A stretch of 64,000 nucleotides of DNA from Geosporobacter ferrireducens (lineage in GTDB: Bacteria; Bacillota; Clostridia; Peptostreptococcales; Thermotaleaceae). Both the position numbers and the translations under genes were made by a program. Of this stretch, positions 15,622 through 23,692 are shown piece by piece; the first letter of the stretch is position 1; every line of letters begins with the position of its first letter. The stretch is taken from assembly GCF_001750685.1 (NCBI RefSeq), contig NZ_CP017269.1:1302001-1366000 (forward strand), written 5' to 3'. Below the pieces are notes generated by a model, which searched no databases, was not told the origin of the DNA, and worked only from the letters and a program-made list of their open reading frames with translations.

Positions 15622-16512
15622 TTATTTATAATCTCTGATTAGTTCATCAAGAATTAATTTTTGGCTGTCAATTAATTTTATATCCGAACTCCTTAAACTT
15701 GTATTAAATTGATGACCTAAGGTCTTACTTACCGCTTCCTTTATTGCTAGTATGAAAGGATTTGATAAATCATAAATAGCCATTAATTCATTAATTTTTT
15801 CCTGAAAAACTATCAGTTTAGCTAAATTTCCATCTTGATATGCTTTATAAGCACTTGTAAATAACTCAGCTGCAAAATTACTTAGCCCACCTATTATACC
15901 AGCACCCCCTGATAATAAGTTAGGTAATAGACATTCATCAAATCCTGAAAATACGCAGAAATCATCCTTCACCTTTTTCACAGCTTCAATATATTTTCTT
16001 GTGTTTCCAAATGCTACAGTAGAATCCTTGATCCCAACAATATTATCAAATTCCTTTGCTAAGCGACTCACCAATTCTACAGACATATTAATAGATGTAC
16101 GCTCTGGAAAATTATAGAGCAAAATAGGCAATGATGATTCTATTGCAATCTTTTGATAATACTCATAGAGACTATGGTCACCTAATGAGAAGAAATAGGG
16201 ACATATAACTAAAACAGCGTCTGCTCCTAATTCATATACATATTGGTTTAGTTCGATTACTTCTTGTACATCATTAGAACCTGTTCCCACCATGATCTTT
16301 GTTCTTTTATCAATAACTTTTATGGCAAATTTTAAAAACTCTTTTTTCTCTTCTAATGATAAAGTAAAGAATTCTCCAATACTTCCCATTAAAACAATAC
16401 CATCTACGCCATCCTCAATTAACTTTTCAATTAGTTTCCCATTACTTGCTTTATCAATCCCCCCCGTTTCATCAAATATTGTGATCATTGGAGTATAAAT
16501 TCCTTTAAACAT
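15622..16512 (-). CDS. DapA/NanA-family aldolase or dehydratase
   Basis: A 296-residue TIM-barrel enzyme of the dihydrodipicolinate synthase family. With the start at 16512 (AGGTGG 11 nt upstream) the Schiff-base lysine is Lys162 in GIKDS, and the conserved tyrosine is Tyr133 in YNFP. The substrate-binding loop is GSIGEFF at 43-49 rather than the GTTGE of true DapA. Given that it follows a UxaA-type dehydratase and a KDG permease, the likely role is cleavage or dehydration of a 2-keto-3-deoxy sugar acid, for instance KDG to pyruvate plus glyceraldehyde. That is inference from context; family members are hard to assign by sequence alone. Confidence 0.88.
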   Translation of the reverse strand: MFKGIYTPMITIFDETGGIDKASNGKLIEKLIEDGVDGIVLMGSIGEFFTLSLEEKKEFLKFAIKVIDKRTKIMVGTGSNDVQEVIELNQYVYELGADAVLVICPYFFSLGDHSLYEYYQKIAIESSLPILLYNFPERTSINMSVELVSRLAKEFDNIVGIKDSTVAFGNTRKYIEAVKKVKDDFCVFSGFDECLLPNLLSGGAGIIGGLSNFAAELFTSAYKAYQDGNLAKLIVFQEKINELMAIYDLSNPFILAIKEAVSKTLGHQFNTSLRSSDIKLIDSQKLILDELIRDYK

Positions 16513-16666
16513 TTTATCAGTCCACCTTTTTGTCATTTTTAATTTCATATCTAGAACAATAAAAAAACATACCGTACAAACAGATCATTAACTTAAGGCC
16601 TGCCCATACTCAATTTTGCTTTATCTTTATTATATTTTCAAAATTTTCTATTATATAGGCCTATTT

Positions 16667-17827
16667 TTATACGTAGTTACACAATCTTGCTATAGCTATT
16701 TCTGTATAACCTAAGGCTTCTGCCTTTGTTAATCTGCCATTAGCTACTTCAACAACCTCTTTTAGCAGTGCATCGCCTAACTGGTCCATTGTCTGCGGAC
16801 CGTAAATTACCGGACTGGCATCTACATCAATGTTATCAATCATATTCGCATAGGTGATTTTATTCCCTGTCACCTTGATAACTGGGGCTATTGGATTACC
16901 TGTAGGCGTTCCTCGCCCAGTTGAAAAGACGATAATTTGTGCGCCTCCAGCCACCATTGCAGCTACAGAAGAAGGATCATTACCAGGGGTATCCATAATT
17001 ACAAGTCCCTTTTCACGAACCTCCTTTGCATAATCATATACAGCTGTAATCTCAGTATGCCCACCTTTATGTATACACCCGAGGGATTTTTCTTCAAGGG
17101 TCGTAATTCCACCTGCCTTGTTGCCAGGTGATGGATTTCCCTCTCTCACTTCTTCCCCCACCATCTGCAGGGCTTTTTCATATCTATAGACAATTTCATA
17201 TATTCTATCCTTAACCGCTGGCGTTTTGGCCCTTTCGGATAAAAGATGTTCAGCACCTATAAGTTCTGTTGTCTCTGACAGTATAGATGTGGCCCCATGG
17301 GCTACTAATCGATCACTTAGTTCACCTATTAATGGATTTGCAGCTAATCCACTTGTTGGATCAGATCCCCCGCATTCGGTTCCAATAATTAGTTCCGAAA
17401 TAGGAAATTCTTCTCTTTTAAGTAAGCTTGCTTCCTGAACCATTTTTCTGGCAACCCGAACCGCCCTTTCAATGGTTGTCAATGTGCCTCCGTTTTCCTG
17501 AATAATAAAGGTTTCCATTGGCTTGTTTGTTCTTTCTTTAATAGCTTCAACTACAAGATTCATCTGACAATTTTCACAACCGAGAGAAATAACAACCGTA
17601 CCATAAATATTAGGATTTGCAGCAAAACCAGCTAGAATATCCATTGTTAATTGTTGGTCTCCTTCAACTTGAGCACACCCATTTTGATTGTTAAAAGTAA
17701 CAGCCCCTTTCACCTGAGAAGCAACCATTCTAGTTGTATCAGATGCACAAACACTTGCAGGCAAAATTAAAACATGATTTCTTACACCAACCCTGCCGTC
17801 TGGTCTTTTATATCCGTAAAAATTCAT
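16667..17827 (-). CDS. UxaA-family sugar-acid dehydratase, large subunit
   Basis: A 386-residue protein matching the C-terminal catalytic region of altronate dehydratase and relatives (UxaA, GarD, SuyB). Signature elements are GYKRPDGRVGVRN at residues 5-17, NNQNGCAQV, LGCENCQMN and IGTECGGSDPTSG; these cysteines are likely metal ligands. The family performs metal-dependent elimination of water (or sulfite in SuyB) from hydroxy-acids in the cytoplasm. The companion SAF-domain subunit is encoded immediately upstream (18137-17856), the split arrangement common in Firmicutes. Substrate could be altronate, galactarate-like acids or another hexonate; the KdgT permease favours a sugar acid over sulfolactate. 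Confidence 0.92.
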   Translation of the reverse strand: MNFYGYKRPDGRVGVRNHVLILPASVCASDTTRMVASQVKGAVTFNNQNGCAQVEGDQQLTMDILAGFAANPNIYGTVVISLGCENCQMNLVVEAIKERTNKPMETFIIQENGGTLTTIERAVRVARKMVQEASLLKREEFPISELIIGTECGGSDPTSGLAANPLIGELSDRLVAHGATSILSETTELIGAEHLLSERAKTPAVKDRIYEIVYRYEKALQMVGEEVREGNPSPGNKAGGITTLEEKSLGCIHKGGHTEITAVYDYAKEVREKGLVIMDTPGNDPSSVAAMVAGGAQIIVFSTGRGTPTGNPIAPVIKVTGNKITYANMIDNIDVDASPVIYGPQTMDQLGDALLKEVVEVANGRLTKAEALGYTEIAIARLCNYV

Positions 17828-17855
17828 CTTTACCAGCCCCCTTTATAGTTTATCG

Positions 17856-18137
17856 TTATGCATTTTCTCTCTTGCTTACTACATTATGCTCATGTACATG
17901 CTGCCCAACTTTAATATCACAGGCTGCAACCCCAATATACTGACCGTACTTGACAACGGTCTCGTCTTTTGCAATATCCTTTGTCGCCACTTTATGATAA
18001 ATTTCAATATCATCTAAGGCCGTAACAGCTATTGTAGAACCATCATTCATCTTACAGTTAACCTCTGATCCTTTTGTAATTGACTCAATCGAAACTGCCA
18101 CGTTGTCTTTTTCATTAATAACCAAAGCATTACCCAT
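17856..18137 (-). CDS. UxaA-family dehydratase, small (SAF-domain) subunit
   Basis: A 93-residue protein equivalent to the N-terminal domain of UxaA/GarD or to SuyA. It shows NALVINEKDNVAV, then IYHKVATKDIAKDETVVKYG and GVAACDIKVGQHVHEHN, the SAF pattern with conserved histidines. The ATG at 18137 is chosen because GAGGAGTG lies 7-14 nt before it; the frame also contains an earlier GTG within the ribosome binding site. It lies 28 bp upstream of the large subunit gene. Confidence 0.92.
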   Translation of the reverse strand: MGNALVINEKDNVAVSIESITKGSEVNCKMNDGSTIAVTALDDIEIYHKVATKDIAKDETVVKYGQYIGVAACDIKVGQHVHEHNVVSKRENA

Positions 18138-18208
18138 AGCTTCCACTCCTCTTAAATATCCGTTTTTATGTAATTTGTTTTATGCTAAGCTTTATATGTT
18201 TTAATTTA

Positions 18209-19201
18209 TCAAGCCTTTTGCTCTGCTAGCTTTTGGCTCTTAAATTCCTGCCCTTTCAAAGGATATTTAGGACACCCGTATTTCTTTGCCCACCAGTCCG
18301 TAATAAATGGAACTAGAAGCGCCGTAACTACAGTGGCTGCTGCAACCTGGGTTGTAGCTGTACCCACATAAGCTTGCCAAGCCGGATCTATTAAAGCTAC
18401 CGCCGCCGGCACTGCAACTGCATTCCCCGCTGTTGTTGAAACAGCCCATGCTGCATATCCCGGACGGCCTCCAATAAATCTATCACAGAATACTATGAAA
18501 ATTCCTCCCAAGAATGTACAAATCAAACCAAGAAGAATTCCTTGAGGTCCCCCTTTAACAATATTTGTTATATTGATCCCAGCACCTAAGGCAAAACCTA
18601 CAAAGGGTATCAGGATCGTTCCTGCTGGTGCTAAAAAATTCTTTAGTTCTTGATCAATATTTCCTAAGATCATACCTACAACAATAGGTACAACGGCTGC
18701 TACGAGAGCAATAAATGGTATATTCGCAAGTCCAGATGCTCCAAGGGCAATTAGTGTTAAAAACGGTCCATCATTAAGCGCCAGCAGCGCCATGGCAGCT
18801 GCATCTGTTTCGTCTCCGTATTCATTCATTAGAGAAAGATACACACTGCCATTGCTATTCGTTACTGCACTGATTACTGATAATGTAGTTAATCCTAAGA
18901 CTCCGGCCATGCCAAACATTTTTCCAATACCAATACCAATGGCCGCCCCAATTGCGAATTTTGATAGAAGTAGGATTCCACCTCTTTTAAAAACTTTTGG
19001 CATTTCTTTAAACTGTAGTGTTGTTCCCAGACAAAATAGTTGGATTCCAATAGCCGTAGCTGCCCCGGCACTAGTAAAAACTGCAGTTGTAAAGGATCCA
19101 ATTTGCACTATTTGTGGAATAAACGTATTAATCAGTGATGCGATAAGCATTGGGACAATCATCATACCTGCAGGTACCTTCTTAATAAATCTCATAATCA
19201 T
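18209..19201 (-). CDS. kdgT: 2-keto-3-deoxygluconate permease (KdgT family)
   Basis: A 330-residue integral membrane protein with about ten hydrophobic segments and the KdgT-family opening (FIKKVPAGMMIVPMLIASLINTF). TNSNGSVYLSLMNEYGD and a C-terminal half with GRPGYAAWAVSTTAGNAVAVPAAV are typical of the family. KdgT imports KDG with protons. First gene of the operon kdgT-UxaA small-UxaA large-aldolase; AAGGGGG lies 9 nt before the ATG. Twin operator-like palindromes occur 80-110 bp upstream. A dehydratase after a KDG permease suggests the imported acid may be something other than KDG itself. Confidence 0.9.
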   Translation of the reverse strand: MIMRFIKKVPAGMMIVPMLIASLINTFIPQIVQIGSFTTAVFTSAGAATAIGIQLFCLGTTLQFKEMPKVFKRGGILLLSKFAIGAAIGIGIGKMFGMAGVLGLTTLSVISAVTNSNGSVYLSLMNEYGDETDAAAMALLALNDGPFLTLIALGASGLANIPFIALVAAVVPIVVGMILGNIDQELKNFLAPAGTILIPFVGFALGAGINITNIVKGGPQGILLGLICTFLGGIFIVFCDRFIGGRPGYAAWAVSTTAGNAVAVPAAVALIDPAWQAYVGTATTQVAAATVVTALLVPFITDWWAKKYGCPKYPLKGQEFKSQKLAEQKA

Positions 19202-19278
19202 AGCATGAATCCCCCTTAATTTTATTCGTCTACATTTCCATGCTTAAAATAATAGTATTCCCCTCTCCTCTCTCCAAT

Positions 19279-19294
19279 GTTCGTATTTACGAAC
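19279..19294. promoter_or_regulatory. Probable IclR-type operator 1
   Basis: GTTCGTA-TT-TACGAAC, a perfect 16-bp palindrome, upstream of kdgT and facing the IclR gene. It shares form and length with the neighbouring palindrome at 19298, with centres 19 bp apart. Confidence 0.75.
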
Positions 19295-19297
19295 GCT

Positions 19298-19313
19298 GTT
19301 TGTTTATACAAAC
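19298..19313. promoter_or_regulatory. Probable IclR-type operator 2
   Basis: GTTTGT-TTAT-ACAAAC, a 16-bp palindrome matching operator 1 at most positions. Two similar sites side by side fit binding of an IclR tetramer (two dimers). Confidence 0.7.
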
Positions 19314-19484
19314 TTTATACTTAGATAATAGCATAGACATTTTATTGAGTCAATATTAATCTAGTTAAATTTTCTAAATTCTCCAACATGTTTTCTCTTG
19401 ATTTTTTGCTTTCGTTTGATATGGGAATCGTTATCTGATATTATAAAAATACTGGTTATATCATTTTGAATGGAGGTTGGTTAT

Positions 19485-20291
19485 ATGGAGAGGACCACAC
19501 ATAGGCCTACTGAAAGGGTACTAAATATTTTAGAATTATTAGCGGCTCATCCTGAAGGTCTTACTCTAACAGGGATAGCTGAAGCTATCAAAGCTCCCAA
19601 AAGCACTATTTTCCCTATTATACAAACTATGTTAGACCGCAGATTTATTTTTTTAGATAAACCAACCTTGAAATATACTGTTGGAATAGCCTCTTTCTGC
19701 GTAGGTGCCTCCTATTCCAGCAACAAAAATGTCTTGGAATTTATTAATAATGAAATTAAATATATTGTCAGTGAAATTGAGGAAACATGCCAGATGGGTA
19801 TATTAGATAGGGGCTCTGTATTATATATTTCAAAGGTGGATCCGGATAAAAAAATTGATATTCGGCTCATCTCCCATGTAGGCAAGCGTCTACCTGCCTA
19901 TTGTACGGCTTTGGGAAAAGCTCTATTATATCAATTTGATTTAGAAGACTTAAAATTATTATATCCTGAAGGTTTAAAGGCTTATACCAAGAATACAATC
20001 ACAAATTTAGAAATCTTAGCACAGCAGCTGAATCAGGTTAAAGAAGATAATATTGCACAAGAAGTAGAGGAAGTAACAGAACACTTGCGTTGTTTAGCCG
20101 TTCCCCTATCTAATAATGGCGAAACAGTAGCTGCCCTCAGTATTAGTATTCCTACCTTCCGGGCTACTGAAGAAAAATTAAACCTGGCAAAAAGCTTATT
20201 ATTAAGTGCTAAGAAAAAAATTGAAACCTATTTTGCTGCAGTTAATATAGATGTAGAAAGCTTAACCTTTAAAAACGAATTATACCGTTAA
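19485..20291 (+). CDS. IclR-family transcriptional regulator (KdgR-like)
   Basis: A 268-residue regulator with an N-terminal winged helix (TERVLNILELLAAHPEGLTL, then IAEAIKAPKSTIFPIIQTML) and a C-terminal GAF-like IclR effector domain (RLISHVGKRLPAYCTALGKALL, then CLAVPLSNNGETVAALSIS). The ATG at 19485 is preferred to 19470 because ATGGAGGTTGG precedes it. It is divergent from the kdgT operon and presumably controls it in response to KDG or a related sugar acid, as known for KdgR-type IclR proteins. Confidence 0.92.
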   Translation: MERTTHRPTERVLNILELLAAHPEGLTLTGIAEAIKAPKSTIFPIIQTMLDRRFIFLDKPTLKYTVGIASFCVGASYSSNKNVLEFINNEIKYIVSEIEETCQMGILDRGSVLYISKVDPDKKIDIRLISHVGKRLPAYCTALGKALLYQFDLEDLKLLYPEGLKAYTKNTITNLEILAQQLNQVKEDNIAQEVEEVTEHLRCLAVPLSNNGETVAALSISIPTFRATEEKLNLAKSLLLSAKKKIETYFAAVNIDVESLTFKNELYR

Positions 20292-20346
20292 GCACCTTAA
20301 TACTAGCCATAAAAAGGATTTATTCAAAAAATAGACAATAAAAAAT

Positions 20347-20378
20347 TAAGGATAGAAAATTTGATCTATCCTTTTTTT
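20347..20378 (+). terminator. Terminator of IclR gene
   Basis: Arms AAGGATAG (20348-20355) and CTATCCTT (20366-20373), followed by a run of T. A further REP-like pair GGGACGGTCC...GAACTGTCCC occurs at about 20411-20465 before the next gene. Confidence 0.75.
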
Positions 20379-20529
20379 GCTATTTTATCTAAATATAAAA
20401 ATTCAACCTGGGGACGGTCCGCGTTGAATCTGGTTTAAAAATAATTCAGCTTCAGAACTGTCCCTTAAATCATACAGGCTAAATGATGAAATAATTTGCA
20501 AGTACTGTTCCGAAATATGTGAAATATTC

Positions 20530-21453
20530 TCAAGTTTTGTTGTTTAGCCTTGTTACTTTCTTTTTAACCAGGTACATGGCGCCGATCATTCCCGGTTCAT
20601 TGAATTGCGAAAGTTCTACTTGAATTTTTCCCCTCATTACCGGGTAGATGTATTGTTCAAATCTTTCCTTCATTTCAGCTGCAAAGTTAGGTACAGCCGT
20701 AGATACCCCCCCACCCAGTATAAATATGTGGGGTTCTACCACATGGGCAATGGCTGCCATTCCCCTTGCCAGCGAATCCATGGCAGACGCTGCTATTTCT
20801 CTTGCTGTTTCGTTATTTTCCCGTGCCAGTTTAAATACTTCATGGGCATGATTAACCTTTAATCCTCTTTTTTGCGCCAGCTTTAAAATACTTGTGCCAC
20901 TGGCCATCCCTTCTAGGGAACCGGAATTTAAGAAACTGTGTTTTACCGGTTTATCGCTAACGATGATATTTCCAATCTCTCCAGCATTTCCTGATGCGCC
21001 GGAAAGTATTTCACCATGAATACACAGGCCTCCGCCAACACCTGTACTCACTGTAATATAAAATACGATGGGATAACCTTTCCCTGCGCCTTCCAAGCTT
21101 TCTGCCAAAGCTGCCACATTGCAGTCATTTTCTATATAGCATGGGATTCCAAAGTATTCTGTTATCCTATCAGCCAAGGGAACGAAGTCCCAACCCGGAA
21201 GGTTTACAGGGCCAAGGACAATTCCCTCATAGGGGTTGAGGGGCCCTGGCATACCAATCCCAATTCCGCCTATGTCATGGTCACCTTTCACCATTTGTAT
21301 ATTCTGCTTAAGATTAGCTATGATGTACTCAGGTCCCCTATTTGCCTCCGTCAGAAACTTATTCTCACAGACAAGCTTATTTTCATGGTTAAACAGACCT
21401 ATTCGTATATTGGTTCCGCCAAAATCAACACCAATCCAATGCTTATTTTTCAT
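20530..21453 (-). CDS. ROK-family sugar kinase
   Basis: A 307-residue ROK protein without the N-terminal DNA-binding domain, so a kinase. The phosphate-binding motif GVDFGGTNIRIGLF is at residues 8-21, and ENDCNVAALAE carries the catalytic Asp. STGVGGGLCIHGEILSG and GNAGEIGNI follow. The usual zinc-binding CxCGxxGC cluster after the GEIG motif is absent; the segment reads GSLEGMASGTSI instead, so zinc is probably not used. Likely phosphorylates a hexose or N-acylated amino sugar in the cytoplasm. It is the last gene of the 27.2-20.5 kb minus-strand operon; 102 bp separates it from the FAD enzyme gene. Confidence 0.9.
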   Translation of the reverse strand: MKNKHWIGVDFGGTNIRIGLFNHENKLVCENKFLTEANRGPEYIIANLKQNIQMVKGDHDIGGIGIGMPGPLNPYEGIVLGPVNLPGWDFVPLADRITEYFGIPCYIENDCNVAALAESLEGAGKGYPIVFYITVSTGVGGGLCIHGEILSGASGNAGEIGNIIVSDKPVKHSFLNSGSLEGMASGTSILKLAQKRGLKVNHAHEVFKLARENNETAREIAASAMDSLARGMAAIAHVVEPHIFILGGGVSTAVPNFAAEMKERFEQYIYPVMRGKIQVELSQFNEPGMIGAMYLVKKKVTRLNNKT

Positions 21454-21555
21454 AGGATTTACTCCCTTCGGTTCAGGATATTCAATCTAGAGTTAATGCT
21501 TATTGGTTTTACCGTAAAAGATTTTAGCACTATTCAGCAGCTGGATAAATGTACT

Positions 21556-22914
21556 CTAATCTAAAAATGCTTGTTGCTCCAGTAAAATTCTTCTAAGCTC
21601 TTTTGGATCAATCTCCTTTGCGTTGAACCCACCTCTTGCTATCATTGAAGCTGCTGCTCCTCCTGCGTGACCAATGGCACCTGCCGTAGGCGTTAGCCGA
21701 ATTGCCGCCTGTGCTTCAAAATCTGCTGATATGCATCTGCCGACAGTAATAATATTGTTGATTTTATGATTGACCAAACATCTGTATGGAATACTGTAAT
21801 ATTCTCCCCATTTAAGCTTTTTGGCTTCTGTTCCCTCCCCGTCAGGATTATGTATGTCAATGGGATATCCCGAATGGGCGATTGCATCTTCAAACTTTCT
21901 ACATGCAATAAGGTCTTCTCCCGTAAGCGTATATACCCCTTTTATTTGTCTTGATCCTCTTACGCCAATTGATGGTCCTGTGAATTCAACCTGTGCATTC
22001 TCAAATCCCGGTATGTTTGATTTTAGAAACCTGGCTAACTCCCTTGTCTGCTTCCTGCCTTTTATTTCTGCTTTGCTTAAGCTGATTGGGTCTGTCGCAT
22101 CATAACCTAGCAGCCTTGAGGTATTTACAATAATTTCACCATAATTATTTGTTTCAAAAAATAAAACATCCTCCCGTCTAAAGGAAATATCTCCCTTATC
22201 TTGTGCCTTTTTCAGCATCTTAACAAAACCACCAATAGAAAGTCTGTCAGATTTGTCAATGATTGAGGTATCCCCTTTTAACCTCGGGAATTCATCCGGA
22301 TTTTCCTTTATAAAGTTTCTAACCTTTTTCATGTCTATACAGTTCATTCTCAATTTCATTGTCATTGGCTGAGATGCACCGTCAGTAGGCCGGCCTTTAG
22401 TAAAATCCACACCTGCCATCATGGATAGGTCTGCATCACCGGTAGCATCAATAAATACCTTCCCGGTTAGATTGCTAAGTCCCGCTTTATTACAGAGGAT
22501 AATTTCTTTAATTTCCTGATTCTCAACTTTTACGTCTGCCAGCATGGTATGATAAAGTATTTCTCCGCCGCTTTCTAAGACCATATCCTCAAGCTCAATC
22601 TTCATAGCCTCTAAATCAAAAGGGGTGACCGTATAGGTAAATCCCGTGGTATCATAAATATGTCCGGGCGATTTACCTTGATTAACAAGCCGCTCGATGA
22701 GTTCTCCTGTAAGTCCCCGGATCACCTGGGTATTTCCTGCATGAAATGTCATCATGGGGCCAACACCGGAAGCCGTCAGCATGCCTCCAAGAAAACCATT
22801 TTTTTCGATCACCAATGTTTTAACACCATTTCTTGCGGCGGCCACGGCAGCCATTGCCCCTGAAATCCCGCCGCCTACTATTATCACGTCATATTCCCTG
22901 CTTACATATTGCAT
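21556..22914 (-). CDS. FAD-dependent oxidoreductase
   Basis: A 452-residue flavoprotein with the dinucleotide-binding motif VIIVGGGISGAMAA at 10-23, a second nucleotide-binding strand (VFIDATGDADLSMMAG) and the C-terminal FAD motif with VGRCISADFEAQAAIRLTPTAGAIGHAGG. This places it in the FAD_oxidored group found in anaerobe catabolic clusters. It is cytoplasmic. The substrate is unknown; relatives oxidise hydroxyl or amine groups on small metabolites. GGGGGATTATT precedes its ATG. Confidence 0.88.
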   Translation of the reverse strand: MQYVSREYDVIIVGGGISGAMAAVAAARNGVKTLVIEKNGFLGGMLTASGVGPMMTFHAGNTQVIRGLTGELIERLVNQGKSPGHIYDTTGFTYTVTPFDLEAMKIELEDMVLESGGEILYHTMLADVKVENQEIKEIILCNKAGLSNLTGKVFIDATGDADLSMMAGVDFTKGRPTDGASQPMTMKLRMNCIDMKKVRNFIKENPDEFPRLKGDTSIIDKSDRLSIGGFVKMLKKAQDKGDISFRREDVLFFETNNYGEIIVNTSRLLGYDATDPISLSKAEIKGRKQTRELARFLKSNIPGFENAQVEFTGPSIGVRGSRQIKGVYTLTGEDLIACRKFEDAIAHSGYPIDIHNPDGEGTEAKKLKWGEYYSIPYRCLVNHKINNIITVGRCISADFEAQAAIRLTPTAGAIGHAGGAAASMIARGGFNAKEIDPKELRRILLEQQAFLD

Positions 22915-23014
22915 AATAATCCCCCTTTTTTAGTGTTCAGCTATACCTGGTCATTTGGCAGTACTTTAAAACAGGTCCTATATAATAACAGACCACAGGT
23001 TCGTGTGATCCGGA

Positions 23015-23671
23015 TTATTTATGGATATGGCACCTTCCCCCTTTGGTCTCTATCTGGAATCTTTTTACTAATGCCTGAAGGTAATCCGGAGGCAACTGTT
23101 TAGTATGCATCAAATAGATATAGTCATAAATATTGGGCATGTATTCAAGCCCGAGCATTTGTTTTGAAAAAGCATGGGCAGCAATTTCACTGCATCGGCT
23201 TATGTTGGCTTTTCTGGTAAAGAAGGGCAGCTTTAATGTAACAACCGGGTCTAAGGTTTCTGATACGGCCTTACCGGTTATATATTCATGGTAGTGGAAG
23301 AATTCATGACACAGGTGTATATCCAATGCCTTCTCGTATGTCAATTGTCCGCCGCCTTCCAGCGAAGACATTTTTGCAAGCTCAGCTAAAGAATTTCTGT
23401 ATATGGTTACACTGCTCTTTTTTTTGCCTAAATGAAACTGTGCCCTGAACCGGATTCCCAAGAAAGCGGAACTGCCGTCAGCATACCTTATTTCTATATT
23501 CTTTTCCATGTAAAGTGATCGAATATCTCTACGGATATATTGGCGCGCAGCAGATATTCCTTCTTTTATGGAGCGGTCAATGTAGTACATGTACTTCTCT
23601 GCCGGTATCTTGTGAAAAAGTAGGTCATGTGACAGCTCACCAAAGGCTAGCACCTGATCATTTATATTCAT
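23015..23671 (-). CDS. Uncharacterised protein with HEXXH zinc-protease-like motif
   Basis: A 218-residue soluble protein of no family I recognise. HEFFH at residues 122-126 fits the HEXXH zinc-binding motif, and Glu162 in SEIAAHAF, 36 residues on, could be the third ligand in gluzincin style. No signal peptide is visible. The ATG at 23671 is preferred over 23692 because CTGGAGGCAGG lies upstream. It sits 21 bp downstream of the hydantoinase gene stop, inside a metabolic operon, which is unusual for a peptidase; it could be an amidohydrolase-like processing enzyme. Confidence 0.7.
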   Translation of the reverse strand: MNINDQVLAFGELSHDLLFHKIPAEKYMYYIDRSIKEGISAARQYIRRDIRSLYMEKNIEIRYADGSSAFLGIRFRAQFHLGKKKSSVTIYRNSLAELAKMSSLEGGGQLTYEKALDIHLCHEFFHYHEYITGKAVSETLDPVVTLKLPFFTRKANISRCSEIAAHAFSKQMLGLEYMPNIYDYIYLMHTKQLPPDYLQALVKRFQIETKGGRCHIHK

Positions 23672-23692
23672 TTTCCCTGCCTCCAGGTACAA

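Noticed and set aside
20405-20470. Possible transposable REP unit (GGGACGGTCC...GAACTGTCCC)
   Set aside because: Imperfect, single copy in the window; the similar sequence near 28.8 kb is a simple terminator.
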